Source: Nonomuraea cypriaca
Lineage (GTDB): Bacteria > Actinomycetota > Actinomycetes > Streptosporangiales > Streptosporangiaceae
Reading direction: 5' to 3'
Assembly: GCF_015645445.1 (NCBI RefSeq)
Contig: NZ_JADOGI010000062.1
Coordinates: forward strand, 1 to 48,849
DNA: 48,849 bases
Under the pieces are notes generated by a model. It had not been told where the DNA came from, did no database searches, and worked only from the letters and a program-made list of their open reading frames with translations. This document shows positions 18,454 to 26,167 of this stretch, in pieces (the stretch's first letter is position 1; every line of letters begins with the position of its first letter). Both the position numbers and the translations under genes were made by a program.

Positions 18454-18462
18454 TTATCCACA
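18454..18462 (+). other. DnaA box, perfect TTATCCACA
   Basis: TTATCCACA in the 63-bp gap between two convergent genes. It matches the DnaA-box consensus exactly. A single box may bind DnaA but is no origin. Confidence 0.6.
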
Positions 18463-18477
18463 GGCTGTGTGTATTCG

Positions 18478-19221
18478 CTAGAGGTTCTTCCTCAGGAACG
18501 CGATGTCCTCCGCCTGCCCCTCGGCCGGCGTCTCCACCACGATCGGCGCCGCGGCCGCTCGGCACACCGCCAGGATCAACTCCGGGTCGATCTTTCCCTT
18601 GCCCAGGTTGGCGTGGCGGTCTGCGCCTGAGTCGAAGTCGTCGCGCGAGTCGTTGCAGTGGACGAGGTCGATCCTGCCGGTGATGGCCTTGACCCGGTCG
18701 ACCAGGTCGATCAGCTCCTCGCCGCCCGCGTGCGCGTGGCAGGTGTCCAGGCAGAAGCCCACGTCGAACCCGTCAAGCGCCTCCCACAGCCGGGCGATGC
18801 GCTCCAGCTTGCGCGCCATCGCGTTGCCGCCGCCCGCGGTGTTCTCGATGAGTACGGGGATCGGGCACTCCATGCGCTCGAACACCTTGCGCCAGTTGTC
18901 GAACCCCACCTGTGGATCGTCGCTCTTGTTGACGTGGCCACCGTGCACGATCAGGCCCTTGGCACCGAGCCCCGCGGCCGCCTTGAGATGCTGCTCCAGC
19001 AGTTTGCGGCTGGGGATCCTGATCCGGTTGTTCGTGGTCGCCACGTTGACCAGGTAGGGAGCGTGAACGTAGATGTCGACGCCCTCGACCGGCTTGGCCG
19101 GCAGCACGGGCTTGTCGTAACCCTGCGGATCGCCGAGAAAGAACTGCACGACCTCGGCCCCCACCTCATCGGCATGAGCCGCAGGATCATCCTGCCCGAC
19201 ATGAGCTCCGATGCGCACCAT
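18478..19221 (-). CDS. nfo: Endonuclease IV (AP endonuclease family 2)
   Basis: A 247-aa TIM-barrel metalloenzyme that cuts DNA 5' of abasic sites in base-excision repair. Metal ligands are visible in order: HAPYLVN, HGGH, IENTAGGG (Glu), CLDTCHAHAGGEE (Asp and His), VHCNDSRDDFDSGADRHANLG and VETPAE. It is somewhat shorter than the E. coli enzyme (about 285 aa), as is common in actinobacterial forms. It is convergent with the mannosyltransferase operon. Confidence 0.92.
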   Translation of the reverse strand: MVRIGAHVGQDDPAAHADEVGAEVVQFFLGDPQGYDKPVLPAKPVEGVDIYVHAPYLVNVATTNNRIRIPSRKLLEQHLKAAAGLGAKGLIVHGGHVNKSDDPQVGFDNWRKVFERMECPIPVLIENTAGGGNAMARKLERIARLWEALDGFDVGFCLDTCHAHAGGEELIDLVDRVKAITGRIDLVHCNDSRDDFDSGADRHANLGKGKIDPELILAVCRAAAAPIVVETPAEGQAEDIAFLRKNL

Positions 19222-19293
19222 GCCCCCGAGCTTATCTGTTTGCTTGTAACTCAGGAGGGCAGTCGGCAGGCACCCCCTATATGAGGAGAAGCG

Positions 19294-19473
19294 ATGAGCC
19301 GCTGGCGCTTACGAGCGCTGATCGTCTTGATCTACGTCGTCGTCGGCATATATGTAGCCTGGCTATACGACTACATCACACCGGGGCTGCTGAGGGATCT
19401 CGCGGAGGCGTTGCTCGCGGTGTTCCTGTGGTTCCTGGTCCTGCTCGGGATAGACCTGCACATCGGCGGGTGA
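19294..19473 (+). CDS. 59-aa two-helix membrane protein with a TTA codon
   Basis: An ATG preceded by GAGGAGA (19283-19289) opens a 59-residue frame: MSRWRLRALIVLIYVVVGIY, then AWLYDYITPGLLRDLAEALL and AVFLWFLVLLGIDLHIGG. Two hydrophobic helices flank a short loop. The good ribosome site, positive N-terminus, hydrophobic pattern and a terminator right after the stop make it a likely real gene despite its size. It uses a TTA leucine codon at position 6 and several ATA/CTA codons, rare in this genome. Similar tiny proteins occur in actinomycetes without known function. Confidence 0.7.
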   Translation: MSRWRLRALIVLIYVVVGIYVAWLYDYITPGLLRDLAEALLAVFLWFLVLLGIDLHIGG

Positions 19474-19486
19474 GATCACATATCTG

Positions 19487-19515
19487 ACGGCCCCGGACCG
19501 AGACGCCGGGGCCGT
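19487..19515 (+). terminator. Terminator hairpin after the 59-aa membrane protein
   Basis: ACGGCCCCGG and CCGGGGCCGT pair perfectly over 10 bp with a 9-nt loop, 14 bp after the stop codon. The T-run is weak (TTGCT), as is common in actinomycetes. Confidence 0.7.
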
Positions 19516-19547
19516 TGCTCATGTGGGTGCTCCATCAGAGAGACTCG

Positions 19548-19871
19548 TCAGTGGGGGAGGAAACCGCCGTGGGCGATGCCGAGCGCGGCCCCCACGAACG
19601 ATCCCACGAGCCCGACGATGTTGAGCGAACGCTGCGGCGTGGTCGCCGAGACGTACTGCGAGTAGAGACCGACGCCGAACCCCAGCGTGCCGATCCACGC
19701 CGAGACGACGTGCGCGGCCGTCCAGAACGTGAAGGCGAACGCCACCACCCCGCACGCCAGGGTGACGAGGGCCAGGACGTTCTCCACCGGGTGTGAGCGT
19801 CCGTCCGTGTTCAGCGTGAGTTTGAACCGTTCCCTCTCGGAGGGATGAAGCACATGTGGCACAGCCACCAC
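19548..19871 (-). CDS. Small integral membrane protein, unknown
   Basis: A 107-aa protein with three hydrophobic segments (VLALVTLACGVVAFAFTFWTAAHV, WIGTLGFGVGLYSQYV and LNIVGLVGSFVGAALGIAHGG) after a charged start (HPSERERFKLTLNTDGRSHPVENV). Starts at GTG 19871 or 19868 are equally plausible. It is divergent from the rpsF operon. No function can be assigned. The preserved charged N-terminus suggests a cytoplasmic contact. Confidence 0.65.
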   Translation of the reverse strand: MVAVPHVLHPSERERFKLTLNTDGRSHPVENVLALVTLACGVVAFAFTFWTAAHVVSAWIGTLGFGVGLYSQYVSATTPQRSLNIVGLVGSFVGAALGIAHGGFLPH

Positions 19872-19913
19872 CCCCTAGGTTTTACCAAGGCCTTCCCACC
19901 TTCTCGCTACTGG

Positions 19914-19919
19914 TAACCT
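19914..19919 (+). promoter_or_regulatory. Possible -10 element for the rpsF operon
   Basis: TAACCT fits the TAnnnT form of actinobacterial -10 boxes and would give a leader of about 125 nt before rpsF. No good -35 is visible. Confidence 0.3.
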
Positions 19920-19995
19920 GGCCAGGCTGCGTTGTGATGGGTGACCCATCGCCCCGGGGCGCCGAAAGGGGCGGCCCGGCCGGAAACGTCAGCGT

Positions 19996-20041
19996 CCTCC
20001 TGTCACGGCAGAGTGTCGTGACCGCAAGAGTCCAGAGGAGG
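19996..20041 (+). ncRNA. S6:S18-type ribosomal protein leader of rpsF
   Basis: CCTCCT (19996-20001) can pair with the Shine-Dalgarno AGGAGG (20036-20041), enclosing a second stem GTCACG/CGTGAC (20002-20007 and 20017-20022). On the 3' side an unpaired stretch holds CCG (20022-20024). This layout resembles the known S6:S18 mRNA motif, in which S6-S18 binds a bulged CCG to shut off translation of its own operon. The match was folded by eye. Confidence 0.5.
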
Positions 20042-20052
20042 TTGGAGTCCGC

Positions 20053-20343
20053 ATGCGTCGTTACGAAGTAATGGTCATCCTGGACCCTTCGCTCGATGAG
20101 CGCACCGTCGCGCCGTCCCTCGACCAGTTCCTCACCGTGGTCCGCAACGATGGCGGCACCGTGGAGAAGGTCGACGTCTGGGGCCGTCGCCGGCTCGCCT
20201 ACGACATCGACAAGAAGTCGGAAGGCATCTACGCCGTCATCGACCTGTCCGCCCAGCCGGACACGGTCAAGGAGCTCGACCGGCAGATGAACCTCAACGA
20301 GGGCATCCTGCGCACCAAGGTCCTCCGCCCCGACGTGCGCTAA
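20053..20343 (+). CDS. rpsF: 30S ribosomal protein S6
   Basis: A 96-aa ribosomal protein that binds the 16S central domain together with S18, encoded two genes downstream. The RRYEVMVILDPSLDE opening, the WGRRRLAYDI core and the YAVIDLSA strand are diagnostic. Length is normal. It heads the operon rpsF-ssb-rpsR-rplI, and its ribosome site lies in the proposed autoregulatory stem. Confidence 0.97.
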   Translation: MRRYEVMVILDPSLDERTVAPSLDQFLTVVRNDGGTVEKVDVWGRRRLAYDIDKKSEGIYAVIDLSAQPDTVKELDRQMNLNEGILRTKVLRPDVR

Positions 20344-20422
20344 GCCCCGGCATTCTGTCGGGGGAGCCCCGTAGTCTGAGCCGTAACCCAAGAGAAGGCG
20401 TGCAGGAAGGCGAGCGCTAGCC

Positions 20423-20986
20423 ATGGCAGCAGGCGACACCGTAATCACCATCGTCGGCAACCTTGTCGACGACCCGGAGCTGCGCTTCACCCCGACGGGG
20501 CAAGCGGTGGCTCGATTCCGCATCGCGTCCACTCCGCGGTTCATGGATCGCCAGACCAACGAGTGGAAGGACGGCGAGAGCCTCTTCCTGACCTGCAACG
20601 TCTGGAGGCAGGCGGCGGAGAACGCCGCTGAGAGCCTCCAGCGTGGCATGCGGGTCATCGTGCAGGGGCGGCTCAAGCAGCGGTCCTACGAAACCAAAGA
20701 AGGCGAGAAGCGCACGGTCTACGAGGTCGAGGTCGACGAGGTCGGCCCGTCCCTGCGCAACGCCACCGCCAAGGTCAACCGCACCTCCCGCCAGGGCGGC
20801 GGCGGCGGCTTCGGCGGCGCCCCAGCCGACGATCCCTGGGCCTCAGCCACCCCCGCCCCCCAGGGCGGCGGCGGCTACCAGGGCGGCGGCGGTGGTGGCT
20901 TCAGCGGAGGCGGCGGCCAGCAGAGCGGTGGCTTCAGCGGAGGCGGCGCCAGCAGCAACGACTTCAGCGACGAACCGCCCTTCTAA
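20423..20986 (+). CDS. ssb: Single-stranded DNA-binding protein
   Basis: A 187-aa SSB. The OB-fold spans residues 1-115 (DTVITIVGNLVDDPELRFTPTGQ, then FLTCNVWRQAAENAAESL). It is followed by a Gly-rich flexible linker with repeated GG-Q-GG runs and the acidic tip DFSDEPPF, which recruits replication and repair partners. It coats single strands during replication near the helicase gene. The stop codon lies inside the first hairpin of the following intergenic array. Confidence 0.96.
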   Translation: MAAGDTVITIVGNLVDDPELRFTPTGQAVARFRIASTPRFMDRQTNEWKDGESLFLTCNVWRQAAENAAESLQRGMRVIVQGRLKQRSYETKEGEKRTVYEVEVDEVGPSLRNATAKVNRTSRQGGGGGFGGAPADDPWASATPAPQGGGGYQGGGGGGFSGGGGQQSGGFSGGGASSNDFSDEPPF

Positions 20987-21183
20987 CCCTGAAGAATGCG
21001 CCAAGCGCATTATTTAGGGTTAGAAACCGGGATGAATCCGCGAAGCGCATTCATCCCGGTTCAATAAGACAGCAAGGCCCACAGGGCCTTTCCAAGCAGT
21101 TCAGAATCCGCCGAAGGCGGGCAAATCCGCCGAAGGCGGGCCAGCTCGCCGAAGGCGAGTGCCCATTCCCGCTTTGATGCGGG
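20981..21183 (+). other. Seven consecutive small hairpins between ssb and rpsR
   Basis: Stems read in order: TTCTAACCCT/AGGGTTAGAA with inner AATGCGC/GCGCATT (20981-21025); AACCGGGATGAAT with its complement (21025-21061); AAGGCCC/GGGCCTT (21074-21090); CCGCC-GAA-GGCGG twice (21108-21120, 21127-21139); CTCGCC-GAA-GGCGAG (21145-21159); CCCGC/GCGGG (21168-21183). The fourth and fifth lie in an exact 18-bp direct repeat (21105-21122, 21124-21141). The first includes the ssb stop. They may attenuate or protect the downstream message. Confidence 0.8.
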
Positions 21184-21203
21184 GCTCTGAGAGGAGCACC
21201 ATG

Positions 21204-21440
21204 ATGGCTAAGCCAGCACTGCGCAAGCCCAAGAAGAAGGTTTGCCTGTTCTGTCACGACAAGATCTCCTACGTCGACTACAAGGACACGGCGCTGCTGC
21301 GGAAGTTCATTTCCGACCGCGGCAAGATCCGTGCGCGCCGGGTGACGGGCAACTGCACCCAGCACCAGCGCGACGTGGCGACCGCGATCAAGAACGCGCG
21401 TGAGGTGGCTCTGCTGCCTTACACGAGCACGGCGCGCTAA
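21204..21440 (+). CDS. rpsR: 30S ribosomal protein S18, zinc-binding (C+) form
   Basis: A 78-aa S18. The start is likely the second ATG, because GAGGAG (21191-21196) is then seven bases away; ATG 21201 is also open. CLFC near residue 12 and the later GNCTQHQ provide the Cys residues and His of a zinc-binding C+ version, so the gene probably serves zinc-replete growth and a C- paralogue may exist elsewhere. KFISDRGKIRARRVTG is a family hallmark. It pairs with S6. Confidence 0.95.
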   Translation: MAKPALRKPKKKVCLFCHDKISYVDYKDTALLRKFISDRGKIRARRVTGNCTQHQRDVATAIKNAREVALLPYTSTAR

Positions 21441-21454
21441 GGAGGCCTGTCGAT

Positions 21455-21901
21455 ATGAAACTCATCCTCACCAACGAGGTCTCCGGCCTCGGCACCCCTG
21501 GGGACGTCGTGGAGGTCAAGGACGGCTACGGCCGTAACTACCTCATTCCCCGCGGCTACGCGATGCGCTGGACGCGTGGGGCCGAGAAGCAGATCGAGAC
21601 GATCAGGAAGGCTCGCGACGCTCGCGAGATCCGCGACATGGGCACCGCCAAGGAGGTCGCCGGCCAGCTCGGCGCCCTGCGCGTGCGCCTGACCACCCGC
21701 GCGGGTGAGTCCGGTCGCCTGTTCGGCTCGATCACCACGGGCGACATCGCCGAGGCCGTCAAGGCCGCCGGCGGCCCGGTCCTCGACCGCCGTCGCATCG
21801 AGATCGTCAACCCGATCAAGAGCGTCGGCTCCCACAAGGTCACCGTCAAGCTGCACCCCGAGGTGTCGGCCGCGGTCGACGTCGAGGTCGTCGCCAGCTG
21901 A
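21455..21901 (+). CDS. rplI: 50S ribosomal protein L9
   Basis: A 148-aa L9. The N-terminal rRNA-binding half contains GTPGDVVEVKDGYGRNYLIPRGYA, a long central helix links it to the C-terminal domain (SGRLFGSITTGDIAEAV). An AAGGAGG lies 11 bases before the ATG, starting 2 bp past the rpsR stop. It ends the ribosomal operon, closed by a strong terminator. Confidence 0.97.
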   Translation: MKLILTNEVSGLGTPGDVVEVKDGYGRNYLIPRGYAMRWTRGAEKQIETIRKARDAREIRDMGTAKEVAGQLGALRVRLTTRAGESGRLFGSITTGDIAEAVKAAGGPVLDRRRIEIVNPIKSVGSHKVTVKLHPEVSAAVDVEVVAS

Positions 21902-21912
21902 TCTGTGTGATC

Positions 21913-21944
21913 AGGCCCCGCTCCGTCGTGGAGCGGGGCCTTTT
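21913..21944 (+). terminator. Terminator of the rpsF-rplI operon
   Basis: AGGCCCCGCTCC and GGAGCGGGGCCT pair over 12 bp, then TTTT, 11 bp after the rplI stop. It is the clearest classical terminator in the window. Confidence 0.92.
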
Positions 21945-22053
21945 CATGGTGTACGCGTTGCCCAGCCAACCACCCCCCGCACAGGGCTGACGACCTTCCA
22001 GGGAAACGGCCTCTGACCCTTCACCGGCTGACCGCCGCTACGCGAGCCCACGC

Positions 22054-22089
22054 CGGCCGGTCGCCGTGGCACCGGGGCGGCCGGTCGCC
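22054..22089 (+). repeat. 12-bp direct repeat CGGCCGGTCGCC
   Basis: CGGCCGGTCGCC occurs at 22054-22065 and 22078-22089, a period of 24 bp, in the 285-bp gap before the amino-acid ABC operon. A TAGAAT box at 22142-22147 may be the -10 of that operon. Otherwise I see nothing in this gap. Confidence 0.5.
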
Positions 22090-22186
22090 ATGCGCCGGGG
22101 TGGGGCCAGGGCGGTGGCGGTTATTTCCTATTTGGGCAGCGTAGAATGCCTTCGTTGTTTCGCGCGTTCCCCCTGGAGGCTAGGCC

Positions 22187-23038
22187 ATGGCCCGTTCCTT
22201 GATGCTGCTCGCGCTGGCCGTGGCGGTCGTCGGTTGCGCGCCCGTTGACACCACCGCCACCACGGCTGCCCCCACGACGTCCACCGCGTGCACCAAGGAG
22301 CAGTTGCAGCTCACCAATGCGGGCAAGCTCACCATCGGGACCGACAAGCCCGCCTACGAGCCGTGGTTCAAGGACGACGACCCGAGCAACGGGCAGGGGT
22401 TCGAGAGCGCGGTGGCGTTCGCCGTGGCGGGAGAGCTCGGCTTCGACCGCAGTGAAGTGCAGTGGAGCACGGTCACGTTCGACTCGGCGTTCGCACCGGG
22501 GGAGAAGCAGTTCGACTTCGACATCAACCAGGTCTCGATCACGCCCGACCGGGCCAAGGCGGTCGACTTCAGCAACGGCTACTACACGGTCAAGCAGGCC
22601 GTCGTGGCGGTCGAGGGTAGCGAGTTCGCCAGTGCGAAGAGCCTGGCGGAGCTGAAGGACGCGAAGATCGGCGTACAGGTGGGGACCACGTCGCTCGACG
22701 CGGTCAAGGACGTGATCAAGCCGGCGGACGACCCCAACGTCTACAACGTGCAGATCGACGCCGTCAACGCGCTGAAGAACGAGCAGGTGGACGCGCTGGT
22801 CGTGGACCTGCCGACGGCGTTCTACGTGACGGCCGCGCAGGTCGAGGGCTCCAAGATCGTGGGCCAGTTCAGCGCGACGGGCGGCGGGCCGGAGGAGTTC
22901 GGGCTGGTCATGGAGAAGGGCAGCGCGCTCAAGCCGTGCGTGGACAAGGCCGTGGACGCGCTGAAGGCCAAGGGCGACCTGACCAAGATCGAACAGCAGT
23001 GGCTCGGCTCCGCCGCGGGCGCGCCCGAGCTGCAGTGA
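22187..23038 (+). CDS. Polar amino-acid ABC transporter, substrate-binding lipoprotein
   Basis: A 283-aa secreted solute-binding protein of the glutamine/glutamate type. The signal peptide ends in a lipobox (VVGC, Cys17), so it is lipid-anchored. A Thr/Ala-rich linker precedes the SBP_bac_3 domain with LTIGTDKPAYEPWF, FDFDINQVSITPDRAKAVDFSNGYY and IGVQVGTTSLDAVKD. An Asp where many family members keep the ligand-binding Arg cannot be judged by eye. It leads a three-gene operon with permease and ATPase. Confidence 0.9.
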   Translation: MARSLMLLALAVAVVGCAPVDTTATTAAPTTSTACTKEQLQLTNAGKLTIGTDKPAYEPWFKDDDPSNGQGFESAVAFAVAGELGFDRSEVQWSTVTFDSAFAPGEKQFDFDINQVSITPDRAKAVDFSNGYYTVKQAVVAVEGSEFASAKSLAELKDAKIGVQVGTTSLDAVKDVIKPADDPNVYNVQIDAVNALKNEQVDALVVDLPTAFYVTAAQVEGSKIVGQFSATGGGPEEFGLVMEKGSALKPCVDKAVDALKAKGDLTKIEQQWLGSAAGAPELQ

Positions 23039-23045
23039 CGTCCCT

Positions 23046-23885
23046 ATGAGCGAGTGGGTCAAGTCCGAGCGGCAGGCCGAGCGCGAGCGCGTACGCAGGA
23101 CGGACACTCGCCGCTCGGCCTCGATCGCGACGGTGTCGACGGTTGTGTTCGTCGTCCTGGTCGTGTGGGTGGTCACGAGATCGCCCGGCTGGCCGCGGGT
23201 GCAGGAGACGTTCCTGAACTTCGACCGGTTCACCGAGGCGTTTCCTGACGTGCTGAGCGGCTTCCTGCTCAACATCAAGATCTTCCTGATCGCCGAGCCG
23301 CTGATCCTGGTCGTCGGGTTGCTGGTGGCGCTGGCCAGAGGGATCAAGACGCCCGCGTTCTTCCCGATCCGGATGCTGGCCACCCTCTACACCGACGTCT
23401 TCCGCGGCGTGCCGACGATCCTGGTGATCTACCTGGTCGGGTTCGGGCTGCCCGCGCTCCGGCTGCGGGGCATCCCGTCCGACCTGGCGACGCTGGGCAT
23501 CATCGCGCTGACGCTCTCGTACGGCGCGTACGTGGCCGAGGTGTTCCGCGCCGGCATCGAGTCCGTCCACCCGAGCCAGGTGGCCGCGGCCCGCTCGCTA
23601 GGGCTCAGCCATGGGAAGACCATGCGCTTCGTGGTGCTGCCGCAGGCGACCCGCAGGGTCGTTCCACCGCTGCTGAACGACTTCATCTCGCTGCAGAAGG
23701 ACACGGCGCTGGTAGCCACCATCGGCCCGCTGGAGGCGCTCAGGCAGGCGCAGATCCACGCGGCCAGCACGTTCAACTACACGCCCTATCTCGTCGCGGC
23801 GCTGCTGTTCATCCTGCTCACCATCCCCCTGGCCAGGTTCACCGACCACCTGGCCGCCCGCACACGCAGGAGGCGCGGCGCATGA
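23046..23885 (+). CDS. Polar amino-acid ABC transporter permease
   Basis: A 279-aa inner-membrane subunit. It opens with a charged, arginine-rich tail, followed by an extra N-terminal helix (SIATVSTVVFVVLVVWVV) and then the HisM/GlnP core with FRGVPTILVIYLVGFGLP, SYGAYVAEVFRAGIESV and the EAA-type loop QVAAARSLGLSHGKTMRFVVLPQA that contacts the ATPase. It likely works as a homodimer, as only one permease gene is present. Spacing is 7 bp from the lipoprotein gene and a 4-bp overlap with the ATPase gene. Confidence 0.9.
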   Translation: MSEWVKSERQAERERVRRTDTRRSASIATVSTVVFVVLVVWVVTRSPGWPRVQETFLNFDRFTEAFPDVLSGFLLNIKIFLIAEPLILVVGLLVALARGIKTPAFFPIRMLATLYTDVFRGVPTILVIYLVGFGLPALRLRGIPSDLATLGIIALTLSYGAYVAEVFRAGIESVHPSQVAAARSLGLSHGKTMRFVVLPQATRRVVPPLLNDFISLQKDTALVATIGPLEALRQAQIHAASTFNYTPYLVAALLFILLTIPLARFTDHLAARTRRRRGA

Positions 23886-24625
23886 GCGTGCTGACGATCG
23901 ACGGGGTGTGGAAGACGTTCCACGGTCACAGCGTGCTGCGCGGCATCGACCTGGAGGTGGATCCGCACGAGGTGGTGAGCCTGATCGGCGCCTCCGGCTC
24001 GGGCAAGTCCACGCTGCTGCGCTGTGTCAACCTGCTGGAGACGGTGGATGACGGCACGATCTTCCTCGACGGCGCGGAGATCACCGACCCGCGCGTGAAC
24101 GTCGACGACGTACGCAAGCGGCTGGGCATCGTGTTCCAGTCGTTCAACCTGTTCCCGCACATGACCGTGCTGGACAACATCACGCTCGCGCCCCGGCAGG
24201 TGCACAACGCGGGCCGGGCGCAGGCCGAGGAGCAGGCGCACGACCTGCTGGCCAGGTTCGGGCTGGCGGAGAAGGCGCGAGCCTACCCTGACCAGCTCTC
24301 CGGCGGTCAGCAGCAGCGGGTGGCCATCATCAGGGCGCTGGCCACCCAGCCCAGGCTGATGCTGCTGGACGAGGTCACCTCGGCGCTGGACCCGGAGCTG
24401 GTGCGCGAGGTGCTGGGGATCATCAGGGAGCTAAAGGAATCGGGCATGACGATGGTCATCACGACCCACGAGATGGGCTTCTGCCGGGACATCTCCGACA
24501 CGGTGTGCTTTCTCGACGGAGGCGTGCTGGTCGAGCAGGGTCCGCCCGAGAAGATCTTCACTGATCCGGAGCACGCGCGGACGAGGGAGTTCCTGAGCGG
24601 CGTGCTCGAGTCCGGCCGGTTCTAG
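23882..24625 (+). CDS. Polar amino-acid ABC transporter ATPase
   Basis: A 247-aa GlnQ/HisP-type ATPase. Walker A (GASGSGKST), Q-loop (FQSFNLFPHMTVLDN), signature (LSGGQQQR), Walker B (LMLLDEVTSALDP) and H-loop (ITTHEMGF) are all intact. It powers amino-acid uptake with the two upstream genes. Its ATG overlaps the permease stop by 4 bp, and its own 3' end overlaps the convergent APC permease gene by 4 bp. Confidence 0.93.
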   Translation: MSVLTIDGVWKTFHGHSVLRGIDLEVDPHEVVSLIGASGSGKSTLLRCVNLLETVDDGTIFLDGAEITDPRVNVDDVRKRLGIVFQSFNLFPHMTVLDNITLAPRQVHNAGRAQAEEQAHDLLARFGLAEKARAYPDQLSGGQQQRVAIIRALATQPRLMLLDEVTSALDPELVREVLGIIRELKESGMTMVITTHEMGFCRDISDTVCFLDGGVLVEQGPPEKIFTDPEHARTREFLSGVLESGRF

Positions 24626-26100
24626 CGCCGGTGCCGGCCGCCGCCGCGTCCGGACTCCACCGGGGCGTGGGGGCGGGCCAGGATGCTGTGGCGGCGGCCG
24701 TACACGAGGTAGACGAGCAGGCCGAAGGCCATCCACAGGACGAACCACGCCCACGTCAGCACCCGCAGGTTCACCATCAGCCAGAGCGTGGCGACCAGCG
24801 AGAGCGCCGGCAGCAGCGGGGAGAGCGGCACCCGGAAGCCCCGCTCCAGGCCGGGCATGCGGCGGCGCATCACGATCACCCCGGCCGCCACGAACAGGAA
24901 CGCGAACAGCGTCCCGATCACCACGAGCTCCTGCATCGTGAGCACCGGCACGAACTCGGCCAGCGCGATCGCGACGAACCCGATCACCAGCGTCACCCGC
25001 GTGGGCGTGTGGTACCTGCGGCTCACCGAGGCCAGACCGCGCGGGATCAGACCGTCGCGAGCCATCGAGAAGAGCACCCGCGTCTGCCCCACGATCAGCA
25101 CCAGGATCACCGTCGTCAGCCCGAGCACCGCGCCGGCGTCGATGACGTGCACCATCCAGTCCACGCCGGCCTGCCGGAACGCGCCCGACAGCGGCGCCTC
25201 CACCGAGATCTTCGTGTACGACGCCATCCCCACCATGACCAGCGCCACCGCGAGGTAGATGACGGTCGCGATAACCAGGCTGCGGATCATCCCCTTGGGC
25301 ACCGCTTTGGGCGCGTTCACGGTCTCCTCGGCCGAGGTGGCCACGATGTCGAACCCGATGTATGCGAACGCGATCGCCGAGGCCGCCGCGAAGACGCCGA
25401 ACCAGCCGAACGCCTGGCCCTCCCCGAAGAGGACCTCCAGCACGGTGGCCGGCGGGGTCGTCAGTGTCTTCGGCGGGACGTAGAACTCGCCGAAGTTGGC
25501 CACGTCGATGTGCGCCACGCCCACGACGATGACCGCGCCGATGGCCAGCAGCTTGGCCGACACCATGATCCACAGAGCTCGCAGGCCGACCCGCGCGCCG
25601 AGCGCCACGATGCCGGTGAGCAGCACCAGGATGACGAACACGAGGATGTCGCCGACCAGGCCCTCGTTCGGCACGCGTACACCGAAGTTGGTGATCGCGC
25701 CGACCGTGATCCCCGCCCACGCCCTGGCCACCACCGCGGCGGCGAACTGCAGCTCCAGGATCAGGGCCCAGCCGATGATCCAGGCCCAGACCTCGCCGAA
25801 GATGACGTACGTGAAGGTGTACGCGCTGCCCGAGGCCGGCATCGTGGACGCCAGCTCGGCGTAACACAGGCAGGCGAGCAGGCACGCGATGCCCGCGATC
25901 ATGAAGGAGAGGATCACACCGGGACCGGCCGTGGTGGCCGCCTGCTGGCCGGCGATGCTGAAGATGCCCGCCCCGATCATCACACCGAGTCCGAGCACGA
26001 CCAGGTCGGCCGGGCGGTAGACCTCGGCCAGGCTGTGCCGGCGGCCGGTACGCAGCCCGGTCGCCTCCGTCGGCGGTAGTCGTCGCAGAATCGTGGACAC
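24622..26100 (-). CDS. APC superfamily cationic amino-acid permease
   Basis: A 492-aa secondary transporter with about 12-14 membrane helices. LGVMIGAGIFSIAGQQAATTAGPG in the first helix is the unwound substrate-binding segment of CAT/APC proteins, and CLCYAELASTMPASGSAYTF is the conserved second block; GFDIVATSAEETVNAPKAVPKG is diagnostic too. Substrate is probably an amino acid, perhaps cationic. It faces the ABC uptake operon in convergent orientation, so the two have no shared promoter. Confidence 0.87.
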   Translation of the reverse strand: MSTILRRLPPTEATGLRTGRRHSLAEVYRPADLVVLGLGVMIGAGIFSIAGQQAATTAGPGVILSFMIAGIACLLACLCYAELASTMPASGSAYTFTYVIFGEVWAWIIGWALILELQFAAAVVARAWAGITVGAITNFGVRVPNEGLVGDILVFVILVLLTGIVALGARVGLRALWIMVSAKLLAIGAVIVVGVAHIDVANFGEFYVPPKTLTTPPATVLEVLFGEGQAFGWFGVFAAASAIAFAYIGFDIVATSAEETVNAPKAVPKGMIRSLVIATVIYLAVALVMVGMASYTKISVEAPLSGAFRQAGVDWMVHVIDAGAVLGLTTVILVLIVGQTRVLFSMARDGLIPRGLASVSRRYHTPTRVTLVIGFVAIALAEFVPVLTMQELVVIGTLFAFLFVAAGVIVMRRRMPGLERGFRVPLSPLLPALSLVATLWLMVNLRVLTWAWFVLWMAFGLLVYLVYGRRHSILARPHAPVESGRGGGRHRR

Positions 26101-26167
26101 GGAACACCCCGCTCAGGGAACTCGCCCACTCTGTCTCACCACTTGGACATCAGCAAGCACAGGACGG

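Noticed and set aside
21105..21159. CRISPR array
   Set aside because: The repeats are short self-complementary hairpins with a 1-3 nt gap and no spacers.
22142..22147. Firm promoter of the amino-acid ABC operon
   Set aside because: TAGAAT is a fair -10, but no -35 with proper spacing is seen, so I do not list it as a separate promoter.
22066..22248. 60-aa frame before the amino-acid ABC lipoprotein
   Set aside because: It runs out of frame into the lipoprotein gene and has Arg/Gly-rich content typical of chance frames.
24631..26079. 482-aa open frame opposite the APC permease
   Set aside because: It is rich in His, Arg and Gly and lacks family features; it is the GC-rich antisense of a real transporter.
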